Of a stretch of DNA of 64,000 nucleotides, positions 27,345 through 36,537 are shown piece after piece. Made by a program: the position numbers and the translations under genes. The stretch comes from Aequorivita antarctica (lineage in GTDB: Bacteria > Bacteroidota > Bacteroidia > Flavobacteriales > Flavobacteriaceae), in assembly GCF_007997155.1 (NCBI RefSeq), contig NZ_VORT01000006.1, positions 124,001 to 188,000 on the forward strand, written 5' to 3'. The notes under the pieces are model-generated. The model was given only the letters and a program-made list of their open reading frames with translations. It was not told the origin of the DNA and ran no database searches. Each line of letters starts with the position of its first letter. The first letter of the stretch is position 1.

Positions 27345-27713
27345 ATGTTACAACAAGAATCAAGACTCAAAGTCGCAGATAATACCGGTGCTAAAGAAGT
27401 TCTTTGCATCCGTGTATTGGGCGGTACAAAAAGAAGGTATGCTTCTATTGGTGATAAAATTGTAGTTTCTGTAAAAGAAGCTACACCAAACGGGAACATT
27501 AAGAAAGGTGCCGTTTCTACAGCAGTGGTAGTACGTACTGTGAAGGAAATAAGAAGACCTGATGGTTCTTACATCCGTTTTGACGACAACGCCTGTGTGC
27601 TTTTAAACCCACAAGGGGAAATGAGAGGAACACGTGTTTTCGGCCCGGTAGCAAGAGAGCTTCGCGACAAGCAATTTATGAAAATAGTATCATTGGCACC
27701 AGAGGTGCTTTAA
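27345..27713 (+). CDS. rplN: 50S ribosomal protein L14
   Basis: A 122-aa protein at the subunit interface, near the factor-binding region. [18 protein letters not shown] start and the loop [17 protein letters not shown] are conserved; length is universal. Confidence 0.98.
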   Translation: MLQQESRLKVADNTGAKEVLCIRVLGGTKRRYASIGDKIVVSVKEATPNGNIKKGAVSTAVVVRTVKEIRRPDGSYIRFDDNACVLLNPQGEMRGTRVFGPVARELRDKQFMKIVSLAPEVL

Positions 27714-27714
27714 T

Positions 27715-28041
27715 ATGAAAACTAAGATGACAAAGCTTAAAATAAAATCAGGCGATACAGTAGTAGTTACTGCCGGAGACCACAAAGGTTCTGAAGGTAA
27801 AGTGATGAAAATACTCCTTGACAAAAACAAAGCAATCGTAGAGGGAGTTAACATGGTTTCGAAACATGAGAAGCCAAGCGCGAAGAACCCACAAGGTGGA
27901 ATCGTAAAAAAAGAAGCTCCTATCCATATTTCAAACCTTTCATTGGTTGATCCAAAATCTGGAAAAGCAACACGTGTAGGTTATAAAACTGAAAATGGTA
28001 AAAAAGTACGGTTTTCAAAACAATCGAATCAAGCAATATAG
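27715..28041 (+). CDS. rplX: 50S ribosomal protein L24
   Basis: A 108-aa KOW-motif assembly initiator ([20 protein letters not shown]). Start at 27715 adds a short MKTKMTKLK; a second Met at residue 5 could be the start instead. Only 1 bp separates it from rplN. Confidence 0.95.
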   Translation: MKTKMTKLKIKSGDTVVVTAGDHKGSEGKVMKILLDKNKAIVEGVNMVSKHEKPSAKNPQGGIVKKEAPIHISNLSLVDPKSGKATRVGYKTENGKKVRFSKQSNQAI

Positions 28042-28043
28042 TT

Positions 28044-28595
28044 ATGGCATATTCACCAAGACTTAAAGAAGAGTACAAAAGCAGAGTGGTTAATACACTC
28101 ACTGACGAATTTGGTTACAAAAACGTCATGCAAGTACCAAAATTGGAGCGTATTGTTGTTTCCCGCGGTGTGGGTGCAGCAGTAGCTGACAAGAAACTTA
28201 TAGACTATTCAGTTGATGAGTTTTCAAAGATAACTGGGCAAAAAGCAGTTCCGACAAATTCTAAAAAAGACGTTGCAAACTTCAAACTTCGTAAAGGCAT
28301 GCCAATTGGTGTGAAAGTTACGTTGCGTGGAGAGCGTATGTACGAATTTTTAGACAGGTTGGTTACTTCGGCTTTGCCAAGGGTACGTGACTTTAACGGA
28401 ATTAAAGCTACCGGTTTTGACGGAAGAGGAAATTACTCTTTGGGAATTACTGAGCAAATTATCTTCCCCGAAATCGATATCGATAAAGTGAAGAAAATTG
28501 AAGGAATGAACATTACTTTCATCACTTCGGCAAAAACCGATAAAGAAGCGAAATCATTATTACAGGAATTGGGATTACCCTTTAAAAAGAACTAA
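28044..28595 (+). CDS. rplE: 50S ribosomal protein L5
   Basis: A 183-aa 5S rRNA-binding protein of the central protuberance. Conserved segments are [20 protein letters not shown] and the end [20 protein letters not shown]. Gap of 2 bp from rplX. Confidence 0.98.
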   Translation: MAYSPRLKEEYKSRVVNTLTDEFGYKNVMQVPKLERIVVSRGVGAAVADKKLIDYSVDEFSKITGQKAVPTNSKKDVANFKLRKGMPIGVKVTLRGERMYEFLDRLVTSALPRVRDFNGIKATGFDGRGNYSLGITEQIIFPEIDIDKVKKIEGMNITFITSAKTDKEAKSLLQELGLPFKKN

Positions 28596-28598
28596 GAG

Positions 28599-28868
28599 AT
28601 GGCTAAAGAATCAATGAAGGCCCGCGAGGTTAAGAGACAAAAAACGGTATTGAAGTATGCTGCCAAACGCAAAGCTTTGAAAGAAGCCGGCGATTGGGAA
28701 GGTTTGCAAAAATTACCAAAAAATGCCTCGCCTGTACGTTTGCACAACCGTTGCAAATTAACCGGAAGACCAAGAGGGTATATGAGAACTTTTGGAGTTT
28801 CACGTGTAATGTTTCGTGAAATGGCAAATTCAGGGTTAATTCCAGGAGTGCGTAAAGCGTCTTGGTAA
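28599..28868 (+). CDS. rpsN: 30S ribosomal protein S14, zinc-free form
   Basis: An 89-aa S14 of the long C-minus type. It keeps [20 protein letters not shown] but only one Cys, so it lacks the CxxC pairs of the zinc form. A zinc-free S14, with zinc-free S4 and L36 in the same cluster, would spare zinc. An 87-bp structured gap follows before rpsH. Confidence 0.97.
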   Translation: MAKESMKAREVKRQKTVLKYAAKRKALKEAGDWEGLQKLPKNASPVRLHNRCKLTGRPRGYMRTFGVSRVMFREMANSGLIPGVRKASW

Positions 28869-28935
28869 GAACAGATTTTTCTGTTCAAAAGAAAAAAGTA
28901 TAAATTGGTTGTAGGTTTGGAATAATCCAAAAACC
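28869..28935 (+). promoter_or_regulatory. Two hairpins upstream of rpsH (possible S8 site)
   Basis: GAACAG/CTGTTC (28869-28874, 28881-28886) form a perfect 6-bp stem right at the rpsN stop. A second imperfect stem pairs GGTTTGGA (28914-28921) with TCCAAAAACC (28926-28935). The gap of 87 bp stands out where most spacers are under 20 bp. E. coli S8 represses the spc operon at a site near rplE; a site just ahead of rpsH here is inference. Confidence 0.4.
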
Positions 28936-28955
28936 ACTTCCGCAAATTCAAATAA

Positions 28956-29357
28956 ATGAATACAGATCCAATTTCAGATTATCTAACGCGAGTTAGAAAT
29001 GCTGCAAAAGCCGGACATCGCGTAGTAGAGATTCCAGCTTCAAATCTTAAAAAGGAGATTACAAAAATCCTTTTTGATCAAGGTTACATTTTAAGCTACA
29101 AATTTGATGATGAAAGTACCCCACAAGGTATCATCAAAATTGCTTTAAAATATGACAAGATTTCTAAAGAATCAGTGATCAAGAAAATACAAAGAATTAG
29201 TAAACCAGGTTTACGTAAATACGCAAGTTCAACAGAGCTTCCTCGTATTTTGAACGGTTTGGGTATTGCCATTATATCTACTTCTTCAGGAGTAATGACT
29301 GGCAAACAGGCCAAAGCTCAAAATGTAGGTGGTGAAGTATTGTGTTACGTTTACTAA
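28956..29357 (+). CDS. rpsH: 30S ribosomal protein S8
   Basis: A 133-aa primary 16S rRNA binder (helix 21) and, in E. coli, the repressor of the spc operon. DPISDYLTRVRNAAKAGH start and the C-terminal ISTSSGVMTGKQAKAQNVGG are diagnostic. Confidence 0.98.
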   Translation: MNTDPISDYLTRVRNAAKAGHRVVEIPASNLKKEITKILFDQGYILSYKFDDESTPQGIIKIALKYDKISKESVIKKIQRISKPGLRKYASSTELPRILNGLGIAIISTSSGVMTGKQAKAQNVGGEVLCYVY

Positions 29358-29372
29358 AAAATAGACAAAGAA

Positions 29373-29915
29373 ATGTCAAGAATAGGTAAAAACCCGGTAG
29401 CAATCCCACAAGGAGTTACGGTTGAAGTAAAAGACAACGTAATTACCGTAAAAGGAAAATTAGGCGAGTTAACTCAGGAATTTTCTGATGTAACCGTGAA
29501 AGTAGAAGATGGACAAGTATTGGTTGAACGCCCTTCAGACTCTAAAGACCATACTGCAAAGCACGGTCTTTACAGATCTTTAATCAACAATATGGTTGAA
29601 GGCGTAAGCAACGGATGGTCTAAGCAATTAGAATTGGTAGGTGTGGGTTACCGCGCCAGCAACCAAGGACAGCGTTTGGATTTAGCTTTAGGATTTTCGC
29701 ACAATATCGTTTTGGACATCGCTCCAGAAGTGAAATTGGAGACAGTATCTGACAAAGGTAAAAACCCAATCATAAAATTAACTTCTCACGACAAACAATT
29801 GGTTGGGCAAGTTGCGGCAAAAATCCGCGCCTTCCGTAGACCAGAACCATACAAAGGAAAAGGTATTAAGTTTGTAGGTGAACAATTAAGAAGAAAAGCA
29901 GGTAAATCTGCATAA
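29373..29915 (+). CDS. rplF: 50S ribosomal protein L6
   Basis: A 180-aa two-domain protein by the sarcin-ricin loop. [19 protein letters not shown] start and [19 protein letters not shown] end are conserved. Gap of 15 bp. Confidence 0.98.
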   Translation: MSRIGKNPVAIPQGVTVEVKDNVITVKGKLGELTQEFSDVTVKVEDGQVLVERPSDSKDHTAKHGLYRSLINNMVEGVSNGWSKQLELVGVGYRASNQGQRLDLALGFSHNIVLDIAPEVKLETVSDKGKNPIIKLTSHDKQLVGQVAAKIRAFRRPEPYKGKGIKFVGEQLRRKAGKSA

Positions 29916-29926
29916 CAAATAGAGTT

Positions 29927-30283
29927 ATGGCATTATCAAAGTACGAAAGAAGAGAGCGCTTGCGCATGCGAATCAGAAAAACGGTTGAGGGGACTGAAAG
30001 TCGCCCACGTTTAGCTGTTTTCCGCAGCAACAAAGAAATATACGCTCAGATTATTGACGATGTAAATGGAAAAACCATTACCGCTGCATCTTCAAGAGAT
30101 AAAGACATTGACGCTTCAAAAGTAAACAAAGTTGAAGCTGCAAAATTGGTGGGAAAAGCAATCGCAGAAAAAGCTGTTAAAGCTGGTGTAGACACCATTG
30201 CTTTTGACAGAGGCGGTTACTTATACCACGGAAGAGTAAAATCATTAGCTGAAGGTGCACGCGAAGGTGGCCTTAAATTCTAA
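29927..30283 (+). CDS. rplR: 50S ribosomal protein L18
   Basis: A 118-aa 5S rRNA-binding protein. [20 protein letters not shown] and the end [20 protein letters not shown] are typical. Gap of 11 bp. Confidence 0.98.
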   Translation: MALSKYERRERLRMRIRKTVEGTESRPRLAVFRSNKEIYAQIIDDVNGKTITAASSRDKDIDASKVNKVEAAKLVGKAIAEKAVKAGVDTIAFDRGGYLYHGRVKSLAEGAREGGLKF

Positions 30284-30291
30284 GTCATATT

Positions 30292-30816
30292 ATGTATCGA
30301 GATTATAAAAACGTAGAATTAGTAAAACCAGGAGGTCTTGAATTGAAAGACCGTTTGGTAGGTGTACAACGTGTAACCAAGGTGACCAAAGGTGGTCGTG
30401 CCTTCGGATTTTCAGCTATAGTAGTTGTTGGAGACGAAAAAGGAGTGGTTGGACAAGGACTTGGTAAATCCAAGGATGTTGCCAGTGCAATAGCAAAAGC
30501 TATTGAGGATGCCAAGAAAAACTTGGTTCGTATCCCGCTTAACAAAGTAACTCTTCCGCACGAACAAAAAGGAAAATATGGTGGAGCCCGTGTAAACCTT
30601 CTTCCAGCTGCACCTGGTACAGGAGTTATTGCAGGTGGTGCTGTACGTGCCGTTTTGGAAGCAGTAGGAGTACACGATGTATTGTCAAAATCTCAAGGAT
30701 CTTCCAACCCACACAACGTGGTGAAAGCAACCTTTGATGCTCTTTTGCAAATGCGAAGTGCACAAACGGTGGCTAACCAACGTGGAATTTCACTTGAAAA
30801 AGTATTTAAAGGATAA
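30292..30816 (+). CDS. rpsE: 30S ribosomal protein S5
   Basis: A 174-aa protein affecting translational fidelity. The double-stranded RNA-binding segment includes the spectinomycin loop [12 protein letters not shown], without an obvious resistance change, and the conserved [19 protein letters not shown]. Confidence 0.98.
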   Translation: MYRDYKNVELVKPGGLELKDRLVGVQRVTKVTKGGRAFGFSAIVVVGDEKGVVGQGLGKSKDVASAIAKAIEDAKKNLVRIPLNKVTLPHEQKGKYGGARVNLLPAAPGTGVIAGGAVRAVLEAVGVHDVLSKSQGSSNPHNVVKATFDALLQMRSAQTVANQRGISLEKVFKG

Positions 30817-30827
30817 ATATCAGAGCG

Positions 30828-31007
30828 ATGGCAAAAATTAAAGTAACAAAGGTAAGAAGCGTTATAAAACGCCCAAAAAACCAAAAGAGAATCATGGAAT
30901 CATTGGGTCTTCGCAAGATGAACCAAACTGTTGAACATGAAGATACGCCAAACATTCTTGGTATGATCAATAAAGTTAATCACTTAGTTTCTGTTGAAAC
31001 TAAATAA
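30828..31007 (+). CDS. rpmD: 50S ribosomal protein L30
   Basis: A 59-aa protein read directly from the sequence: MAKIKVTKVRSVIKRPKNQK at the start and GMINKVNHLVSVETK at the end. It is a single-domain L30 of normal bacterial length, in its usual place between rpsE (11 bp away) and rplO. It is short enough to be missed by ORF callers with a 60-aa cut-off. Confidence 0.97.
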   Translation: MAKIKVTKVRSVIKRPKNQKRIMESLGLRKMNQTVEHEDTPNILGMINKVNHLVSVETK

Positions 31008-31021
31008 GGACACACAAAATA

Positions 31022-31474
31022 ATGGATTTAAGTAACTTACAACCCGCCGCAGGATCGGTGAAAAATCAAGGCAAGCGAGTAGGTCGCGGACAAGGTTCCG
31101 GTAAAGGTGGTACAGCCACCCGCGGACACAAAGGAGCAAAATCACGTTCAGGATATTCCAAGAAAGTTGGATTTGAAGGTGGACAAATGCCCATACAACG
31201 TCGTGTTCCTAAGTTTGGATTTACAAACATCAACCGTAAGGAGTATAAAGGTATCAACATAGATACCCTACAGCAACTGGTTGACGACAAAAAAGTAAAA
31301 GATACCGTTGACTTTGAAACCTTATTTGGTTTGGGTCTTGCTGGAAAGAACGAAATGGTTAAGATATTAGGAAGAGGAGAAATAAAGGCAAAACTAAAAG
31401 TATCTGCGCACAAGTTTACTGCCTCGGCAAAAGAAGCTATTGAAGCTGCCGGAGGTGAAGTAGTAACATTGTAA
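31022..31474 (+). CDS. rplO: 50S ribosomal protein L15
   Basis: A 150-aa late-assembly protein. The glycine-rich N-terminus (KRVGRGQGSGKGGTATRGHK) and GFEGGQMPIQRRVPKFGF are diagnostic. Gap of 12 bp to secY. Confidence 0.98.
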   Translation: MDLSNLQPAAGSVKNQGKRVGRGQGSGKGGTATRGHKGAKSRSGYSKKVGFEGGQMPIQRRVPKFGFTNINRKEYKGINIDTLQQLVDDKKVKDTVDFETLFGLGLAGKNEMVKILGRGEIKAKLKVSAHKFTASAKEAIEAAGGEVVTL

Positions 31475-31486
31475 CAAGAGATAAGG

Positions 31487-32830
31487 ATGAAATTTATCGA
31501 AACCTTAAAAAATGTTTGGAAAATAGAAGAGCTGCGTAACCGCATTATTCTAACCTTAGGAATGCTATTGGTGTACCGTTTTGGAGCACAAGTAGTACTT
31601 CCGGGGATTGATGCAGATATGCTAGCCCAATTTGCAGGTAAATTTGATGCCGGTGGTATTGGTGGATTGCTGAACGCATTTACAGGAGGGGCTTTCGCCA
31701 ACGCTTCTGTCTTTGCATTGGGTATTATGCCATATATTTCTGCTTCCATCGTTGTACAGTTAATGCAAATTGCTGTGCCTTACCTTCAAAAATTACAGAA
31801 AGAAGGCGAAAGTGGCCGTAAGAAAATCAATCAGATTACCCGTTGGTTAACCATTGGTATCTGTTTGGTACAAGCACCAAGCTACCTTGCAGGTCTTCCC
31901 GCAATGGGAGTTCCAGCAGAAGCTTTTGTAATGGGACAGAGTGTTATGTTCTATGTTTCTTCAGTAATTATACTTGTAACAGGAACAATATTCGCAATGT
32001 GGTTGGGTGAAAAAATCACCGATAAAGGTATTGGTAACGGTATTTCCATACTTATTATGGTTGGTATCATTGCACGTATGCCACAATCATTTGCACAAGA
32101 ATTTGTTTCAAGAGTAATGGAATCAAACGGTGGTTTGATTATGATTCTTATTGAATTGGTTATCTGGTTTGTAATTATCCTATTGTCAATTATGTTGGTA
32201 ATGGCGGTGCGAAAGATACCTGTGCAATATGCAAGAAGAACAGCAAGCGGTGGTTATGAAAAGAATATTTTTGGGGCACGCCAGTTCATTCCATTAAAGC
32301 TGAACGCTTCTGGGGTAATGCCAATCATTTTTGCGCAGGCAATTATGTTTGTACCATCAGCCGTTGCAAGTCTTTCTGAAAGCGATTTCGCACAAGGAAT
32401 TCGGGCTACTTTTAGCGATATTTTTGGACTGTGGTATAATGTAGTATTTGCAATATTGATTATAATATTCACATATTTCTATACTGCTATTACGGTTCCA
32501 ACCAATAAAATGGCTGATGATCTTAAACGTAGCGGTGGTTTCATTCCAGGTATTAAGCCAGGATCGCAAACCGGCGAATATTTGGATCGAATAATGTCTC
32601 AAATTACACTTCCGGGATCTGTGTTCTTAGCACTAATTGCTATTGCTCCAGCATTTGCGGTGAAGTTGTTGGGAATCCAGCAAGGTTGGGCATTGTTTTA
32701 CGGAGGTACATCACTATTGATTATGGTTGGTGTGGCTATCGATACAATGCAACAAGTAAACTCGTATTTATTGAACCGTCATTATGATGGTTTGATGAAA
32801 AGCGGCAAAAATAGAAAGGCAGTAGCATAA
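31487..32830 (+). CDS. secY: Preprotein translocase subunit SecY
   Basis: A 447-aa channel of the Sec translocon with ten predicted membrane helices. Seen are the plug region after helix 1 ([20 protein letters not shown]), the [15 protein letters not shown] lateral-gate helix and the cytoplasmic loop with the PVQYARR motif. Position in the spc block is standard. adk and map, which often follow secY, are absent; infA comes 2 bp later. Confidence 0.99.
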   Translation: MKFIETLKNVWKIEELRNRIILTLGMLLVYRFGAQVVLPGIDADMLAQFAGKFDAGGIGGLLNAFTGGAFANASVFALGIMPYISASIVVQLMQIAVPYLQKLQKEGESGRKKINQITRWLTIGICLVQAPSYLAGLPAMGVPAEAFVMGQSVMFYVSSVIILVTGTIFAMWLGEKITDKGIGNGISILIMVGIIARMPQSFAQEFVSRVMESNGGLIMILIELVIWFVIILLSIMLVMAVRKIPVQYARRTASGGYEKNIFGARQFIPLKLNASGVMPIIFAQAIMFVPSAVASLSESDFAQGIRATFSDIFGLWYNVVFAILIIIFTYFYTAITVPTNKMADDLKRSGGFIPGIKPGSQTGEYLDRIMSQITLPGSVFLALIAIAPAFAVKLLGIQQGWALFYGGTSLLIMVGVAIDTMQQVNSYLLNRHYDGLMKSGKNRKAVA

Positions 32831-32832
32831 TT

Positions 32833-33048
32833 ATGGCAAAACAAAGCGCAATAGAACAGGATGGAAGTATAGTGGAAGCACTATCAAACGCAATGTTCCG
32901 TGTAGAATTGGAAAATGGCCACGTAGTAACCGCACACATTTCTGGTAAAATGCGAATGCACTATATTAAATTGTTACCCGGAGATAAAGTGAAATTGGAA
33001 ATGAGCCCTTACGATTTAAGTAAGGCAAGAATAACATACAGATATTAA
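32833..33048 (+). CDS. infA: Translation initiation factor IF-1
   Basis: A 71-aa OB-fold factor that blocks the A site during initiation. [20 protein letters not shown] start and [18 protein letters not shown] end are conserved. After it, a 47-bp spacer holds a small hairpin GAACC/GGTTC (33055-33059, 33064-33068). Confidence 0.98.
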   Translation: MAKQSAIEQDGSIVEALSNAMFRVELENGHVVTAHISGKMRMHYIKLLPGDKVKLEMSPYDLSKARITYRY

Positions 33049-33095
33049 TACAACGAACCTCACGGTTCATTGAACACTAAATAAACAAGAGACAG

Positions 33096-33212
33096 ATGAA
33101 AGTTAGAGCATCCGTAAAGAAAAGAAGTGCCGACTGCAAGATTGTTCGCAGAAAAGGCAGATTATATGTAATTAACAAAAAGAACCCAAAGTTCAAACAA
33201 AGACAAGGATAA
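33096..33212 (+). CDS. rpmJ: 50S ribosomal protein L36, zinc-free form
   Basis: A 38-aa protein read from the sequence: [20 protein letters not shown] at the start and [12 protein letters not shown] at the end. Zinc-type L36 has three Cys and one His; here only Cys14 remains and the other positions are Ser, Asn and Phe, so it should not bind zinc. It is 3 bp from rpsM. Confidence 0.97.
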   Translation: MKVRASVKKRSADCKIVRRKGRLYVINKKNPKFKQRQG

Positions 33213-33215
33213 GTT

Positions 33216-33590
33216 ATGGCAAGAATCGCAGGTGTAGATATCCCGAAGCACAAAAGGGGTGTAATCGCGTTAACGTATATCTTCGGAATCGGTAAGAGCC
33301 GAGCTGAAGACATACTGAAAAAAGCCGAGGTTAACGAAGACAAAAAAGTAAATGAATGGAACGATGATGAAATCGGTGCTATTCGTGACGCTGTATCGTC
33401 TTTCAAAATCGAAGGTGAATTACGTAGTGAAGTTCAATTAAGTATTAAACGCTTAATGGATATTGGTTGTTACAGAGGTATTCGTCACAGATCGGGTCTT
33501 CCATTAAGAGGACAACGTACTAAGAATAACTCTCGTACAAGAAAAGGAAAACGTAAAACTGTTGCTAACAAGAAAAAAGCAACTAAATAA
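33216..33590 (+). CDS. rpsM: 30S ribosomal protein S13
   Basis: A 124-aa 30S head protein contacting P-site tRNA and the 50[21 protein letters not shown] start and [20 protein letters not shown] are conserved. First gene of the alpha block. Confidence 0.98.
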   Translation: MARIAGVDIPKHKRGVIALTYIFGIGKSRAEDILKKAEVNEDKKVNEWNDDEIGAIRDAVSSFKIEGELRSEVQLSIKRLMDIGCYRGIRHRSGLPLRGQRTKNNSRTRKGKRKTVANKKKATK

Positions 33591-33601
33591 AACCTAGAGT
33601 T

Positions 33602-34003
33602 ATGGCAAAGACATCGTCTAAGACTACAAAAACAGTTAAAAAACGCAAGGTTAATGTTGAATCTGTTGGTGAAGCGCATATTACTGCTTCCTTCAACAAC
33701 ATTATCGTGTCGTTAACAAATAAGAACGGAGATGTTATCTCTTGGTCCTCAGCCGGTAAAATGGGTTTCCGTGGATCTAAGAAAAACACTCCTTATGCAG
33801 CTCAGTTGGCATCAGAAGATTGTGCAAAAGTTGCACACGATGCTGGTTTACGTAAAGTAAAAGTTTATGTAAAAGGGCCAGGAAACGGTAGAGAATCTGC
33901 AATACGTTCTATCCACAATGCAGGAATTGAAGTAACCGAGATTATCGACGTTACCCCAATGCCGCACAACGGATGTCGTCCTCCTAAAAGAAGAAGAGTT
34001 TAA
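33602..34003 (+). CDS. rpsK: 30S ribosomal protein S11
   Basis: A 133-aa platform protein near the mRNA exit. [20 protein letters not shown] and the end [18 protein letters not shown] are diagnostic. An 89-bp gap to rpsD follows. Confidence 0.98.
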   Translation: MAKTSSKTTKTVKKRKVNVESVGEAHITASFNNIIVSLTNKNGDVISWSSAGKMGFRGSKKNTPYAAQLASEDCAKVAHDAGLRKVKVYVKGPGNGRESAIRSIHNAGIEVTEIIDVTPMPHNGCRPPKRRRV

Positions 34004-34022
34004 TTAATAATAAATATCAATC

Positions 34023-34076
34023 TGAAGGATAAAAAACTAAAGGATTAACGTAAGACCTTAATTTAGTTTTCCTTCA
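34023..34076 (+). promoter_or_regulatory. Hairpin upstream of rpsD (possible S4 site)
   Basis: TGAAGG (34023-34028) pairs with CCTTCA (34071-34076) and AAAACTAAA (34033-34041) with TTTAGTTTT (34062-34070), with a 4-nt bulge on the 5' side. This 15-bp stem fills the rpsK-rpsD gap. S4 autoregulates the alpha operon in E. coli and rpsD in Firmicutes through its own mRNA. The position fits, but the structure has no T-run and its role is inferred. Confidence 0.5.
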
Positions 34077-34092
34077 TAACCTAAAATTAGAA

Positions 34093-34698
34093 ATGGCAAG
34101 ATATACTGGTCCAAAAACTAAAATCGCCCGTAAGTTCGGGGAAGCAATCTTCGGAGACGACAAATCTTTCGAAAAGAGAAACTACCCTCCAGGGCAACAC
34201 GGTAACACACGTCGCCGTGGTAAAAAATCTGAATATGCAATCCAGTTGATGGAGAAGCAAAAAGCAAAATATACCTATGGTATCTTGGAGCGTCAATTCA
34301 GAAACATGTTCAAAAAAGCAACTGCTGCTCCTGGAATTACAGGTCAGGTTTTGCTTCAATTGTGTGAGTCACGTCTTGACAATGTAGTATTTCGTATGGG
34401 GATTTCCCCAAGTCGCTCTGGTGCTAGACAATTGGTTTCTCACCGTCATATCACCGTTAATGGTGAAAAAGTAAACATTCCATCTTACCAATTGAAACCT
34501 GGAGATGTAGTGGCCGTTAGAGAGAAATCAAAATCTCTTAGCGCAATCAACGATTCGTTGGCAAATGCAAGTCATGTTTATGAGTGGATTACTTGGAATG
34601 GCGAAACAAAACAAGGAACTTTTGTTTCTGTTCCTGAGCGTATCCAAATCCCAGAAAACATCAACGAGCAGTTTATCGTCGAATTATATTCTAAATAA
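34093..34698 (+). CDS. rpsD: 30S ribosomal protein S4, zinc-free form
   Basis: A 201-aa primary 16S rRNA binder. The S4 RNA-binding domain is at about 90-155 ([20 protein letters not shown]). The N-terminus ([20 protein letters not shown]) lacks the four-Cys zinc cluster of other S4 proteins. In E. coli S4 represses the alpha operon and aids rRNA antitermination. Confidence 0.98.
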   Translation: MARYTGPKTKIARKFGEAIFGDDKSFEKRNYPPGQHGNTRRRGKKSEYAIQLMEKQKAKYTYGILERQFRNMFKKATAAPGITGQVLLQLCESRLDNVVFRMGISPSRSGARQLVSHRHITVNGEKVNIPSYQLKPGDVVAVREKSKSLSAINDSLANASHVYEWITWNGETKQGTFVSVPERIQIPENINEQFIVELYSK

Positions 34699-34719
34699 TA
34701 AAAACACAGAAAGTCAATT

Positions 34720-35712
34720 ATGGCAGTATTTAGTTTTCAGAAGCCTGATAAAGTTATAATGGTGAACTCCACCGATTTCGAAGGAAAATTTGAATTTCGT
34801 CCTTTGGAACCAGGTTACGGACTTACCGTTGGTAACGCATTAAGACGCGTACTACTTTCCTCTTTGGAAGGATTCGCCATCACTTCAATTCGTATTGAAG
34901 GTGTGGACCACGAATTTTCTACCATTGCTGGAGTAGTGGAAGATGTTACCGAAATTATTTTGAACCTTAAACAAGTTCGTTTCAAAAGACAGATTGACGA
35001 AATAGACAACGAAACCGTTACTATTTCTGTTTCTGGAAACGAGCAGTTGAAAGCTGGTGATTTCCAAAAATTCATTTCAGGTTTCCAAGTATTGAATCCA
35101 GAATTGGTTATATGCAATATGGAGAAGAAAGTGAACCTTAATTTCGAATTAACTATCGAAAAAGGTCGCGGTTATGTTCCTGCTGAAGAGAACAAAAAGG
35201 CGAACGCTCCTTTGGGAACCATCTTTACAGATTCTATCTATACTCCGATAAAAAATGTGAAGTACAGCATTGAAAACTTCCGTGTAGAGCAAAAAACCGA
35301 TTATGAAAAATTGGTTTTCGAAATCGTTACAGACGGATCTATTCACCCAAAAGATGCTTTAACTGAAGCTGCAAAAACATTGATTCACCACTTTATGTTG
35401 TTCAGCGATGAGCGCATTACCTTGGAGGCTGATGAGATTGCACAAACTGAAACTTATGATGAAGAATCCCTTCATATGCGTCAGTTGCTTAAAACAAAAT
35501 TGGTAGATATGGATCTTTCGGTTCGTGCACTAAACTGTTTGAAAGCTGCAGAAGTTGATACCTTGGGAGACCTTGTGTCCTTCAACAAAAACGACTTGAT
35601 GAAGTTCCGTAACTTTGGTAAAAAATCGCTTACAGAGCTCGAAGAGCTTGTAAACGTGAAAGGACTAAACTTCGGGATGGATCTTGCAAAATATAAATTA
35701 GATAAAGACTAG
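34720..35712 (+). CDS. rpoA: RNA polymerase subunit alpha
   Basis: A 330-aa subunit. The N-terminal assembly domain includes [20 protein letters not shown]; a linker around 230-250 leads to the C-terminal DNA-binding domain. In that domain Arg269, with nearby Asn and Lys ([10 protein letters not shown]), and the GKKSLTE lysine match the UP-element- and activator-contacting residues of E. coli alpha (R265, N268, K271, K298). It is 21 bp from rpsD. A 147-bp structured gap follows. Confidence 0.99.
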   Translation: MAVFSFQKPDKVIMVNSTDFEGKFEFRPLEPGYGLTVGNALRRVLLSSLEGFAITSIRIEGVDHEFSTIAGVVEDVTEIILNLKQVRFKRQIDEIDNETVTISVSGNEQLKAGDFQKFISGFQVLNPELVICNMEKKVNLNFELTIEKGRGYVPAEENKKANAPLGTIFTDSIYTPIKNVKYSIENFRVEQKTDYEKLVFEIVTDGSIHPKDALTEAAKTLIHHFMLFSDERITLEADEIAQTETYDEESLHMRQLLKTKLVDMDLSVRALNCLKAAEVDTLGDLVSFNKNDLMKFRNFGKKSLTELEELVNVKGLNFGMDLAKYKLDKD

Positions 35713-35721
35713 TAGATTAAC

Positions 35722-35779
35722 GATTTCAGATTTATGATTTCATATTGTTGAAGTTGTAAATCTGAAATCAACTATCAAC
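35722..35779 (+). promoter_or_regulatory. Two competing hairpins between rpoA and rplQ
   Basis: A perfect 13-bp inverted repeat (35722-35734 with 35757-35769, sequence GATTTCAGATTTA) overlaps a second one in which GTTGAAGTTG (35747-35756) pairs with CAACTATCAAC (35769-35779). Both cannot form fully together. No T-run follows, so it is not a standard terminator. Confidence 0.5.
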
Positions 35780-35859
35780 AAACTTTAATAAAATTAACCC
35801 ATCATAATTTGCTCTCCGATGAACGGATTTTGTAGCAAGATGATGAAAACAAAAATGTC

Positions 35860-36366
35860 ATGAGACACGGAAAAAAAATAAATCACTTAGGAAGAAAAAC
35901 CGCCCACAGACACTCAATGTTGGCAAACATGGCGAGTTCTTTAATTGAACACAAAAGAATCAATACTACTGTTGCAAAAGCGAAAGCATTGAAGCAGTTT
36001 GTAGAGCCATTGGTAACTAAGTCTAAGGAAGACACCACACACAACCGTCGTTTGGTTATGGCAAAATTGCGTCAAAAAGATGCTGTTGCTGAGCTTTTCA
36101 GAACTGTTGCGCCAAAAGTTGGTGACCGTCCAGGAGGTTACACCCGTATCATTAAGTTGGGTAACCGTCTAGGTGATAATGCCGATATGGCAATGATTGA
36201 GCTTGTAGATTTCAACGAAATTTACAACGCTGGTAAAGCTACCAAGAAGAAAACTACACGTAGAAGTCGTCGTGGAAGTTCTGCCGGAACTGAAGCTGCT
36301 GCTGCACCTGCTGCAAAAGCCGCTCCAGCAAAAGCTGAAAAAGAAGCGAAGAAAGAAGAGGAATAA
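35860..36366 (+). CDS. rplQ: 50S ribosomal protein L17, with charged tail
   Basis: A 168-aa protein at the tunnel exit. The L17 domain is residues 1-115 ([20 protein letters not shown] onward). A low-complexity tail rich in Ala, Lys and Glu (about 125-168) is longer than in E. coli (127 aa) but common in Bacteroidetes. Last gene of the cluster, followed by a strong terminator. Confidence 0.98.
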   Translation: MRHGKKINHLGRKTAHRHSMLANMASSLIEHKRINTTVAKAKALKQFVEPLVTKSKEDTTHNRRLVMAKLRQKDAVAELFRTVAPKVGDRPGGYTRIIKLGNRLGDNADMAMIELVDFNEIYNAGKATKKKTTRRSRRGSSAGTEAAAAPAAKAAPAKAEKEAKKEEE

Positions 36367-36390
36367 ATATATTTTATTTCAGAAATACTC

Positions 36391-36425
36391 AAAAAGGGAT
36401 AAACATAGTTGTTTATCCCTTTTTT
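36391..36425 (+). terminator. Terminator of the ribosomal cluster
   Basis: A perfect 14-bp stem (36391-36404 with 36411-36424, core AGGGATAAAC) with loop ATAGTT and a T-run. It is 25 bp past the rplQ stop. A near-copy occurs at 37559. Confidence 0.95.
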
Positions 36426-36537
36426 ATTTAGAATGTGCGAGAAGTTTAATTTGAAAAAAAGATTTATTACTTTATTTTTTGATTGATTTTTATATTACAT
36501 TTAAGTGACTATTAGTTAACCATTTAAATTAGCAAAT

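Noticed and set aside
31066-31749. 227-aa minus-strand ORF over rplO and secY
   Set aside because: It is antisense to two certain genes, and its Pro/Ser/Ala-rich product follows from the codon pattern of the opposite strand.
32830-32833. Loss of adk and map between secY and infA by deletion
   Set aside because: The 2-bp junction is clean, and gene content at this site varies naturally between phyla; both genes may lie elsewhere.
36426-36537. Promoter for the T9SS cargo gene
   Set aside because: TTTG, 20 nt and TATTTTTTG are present but with one extra base in the -7 box in T-rich DNA; too weak to list.
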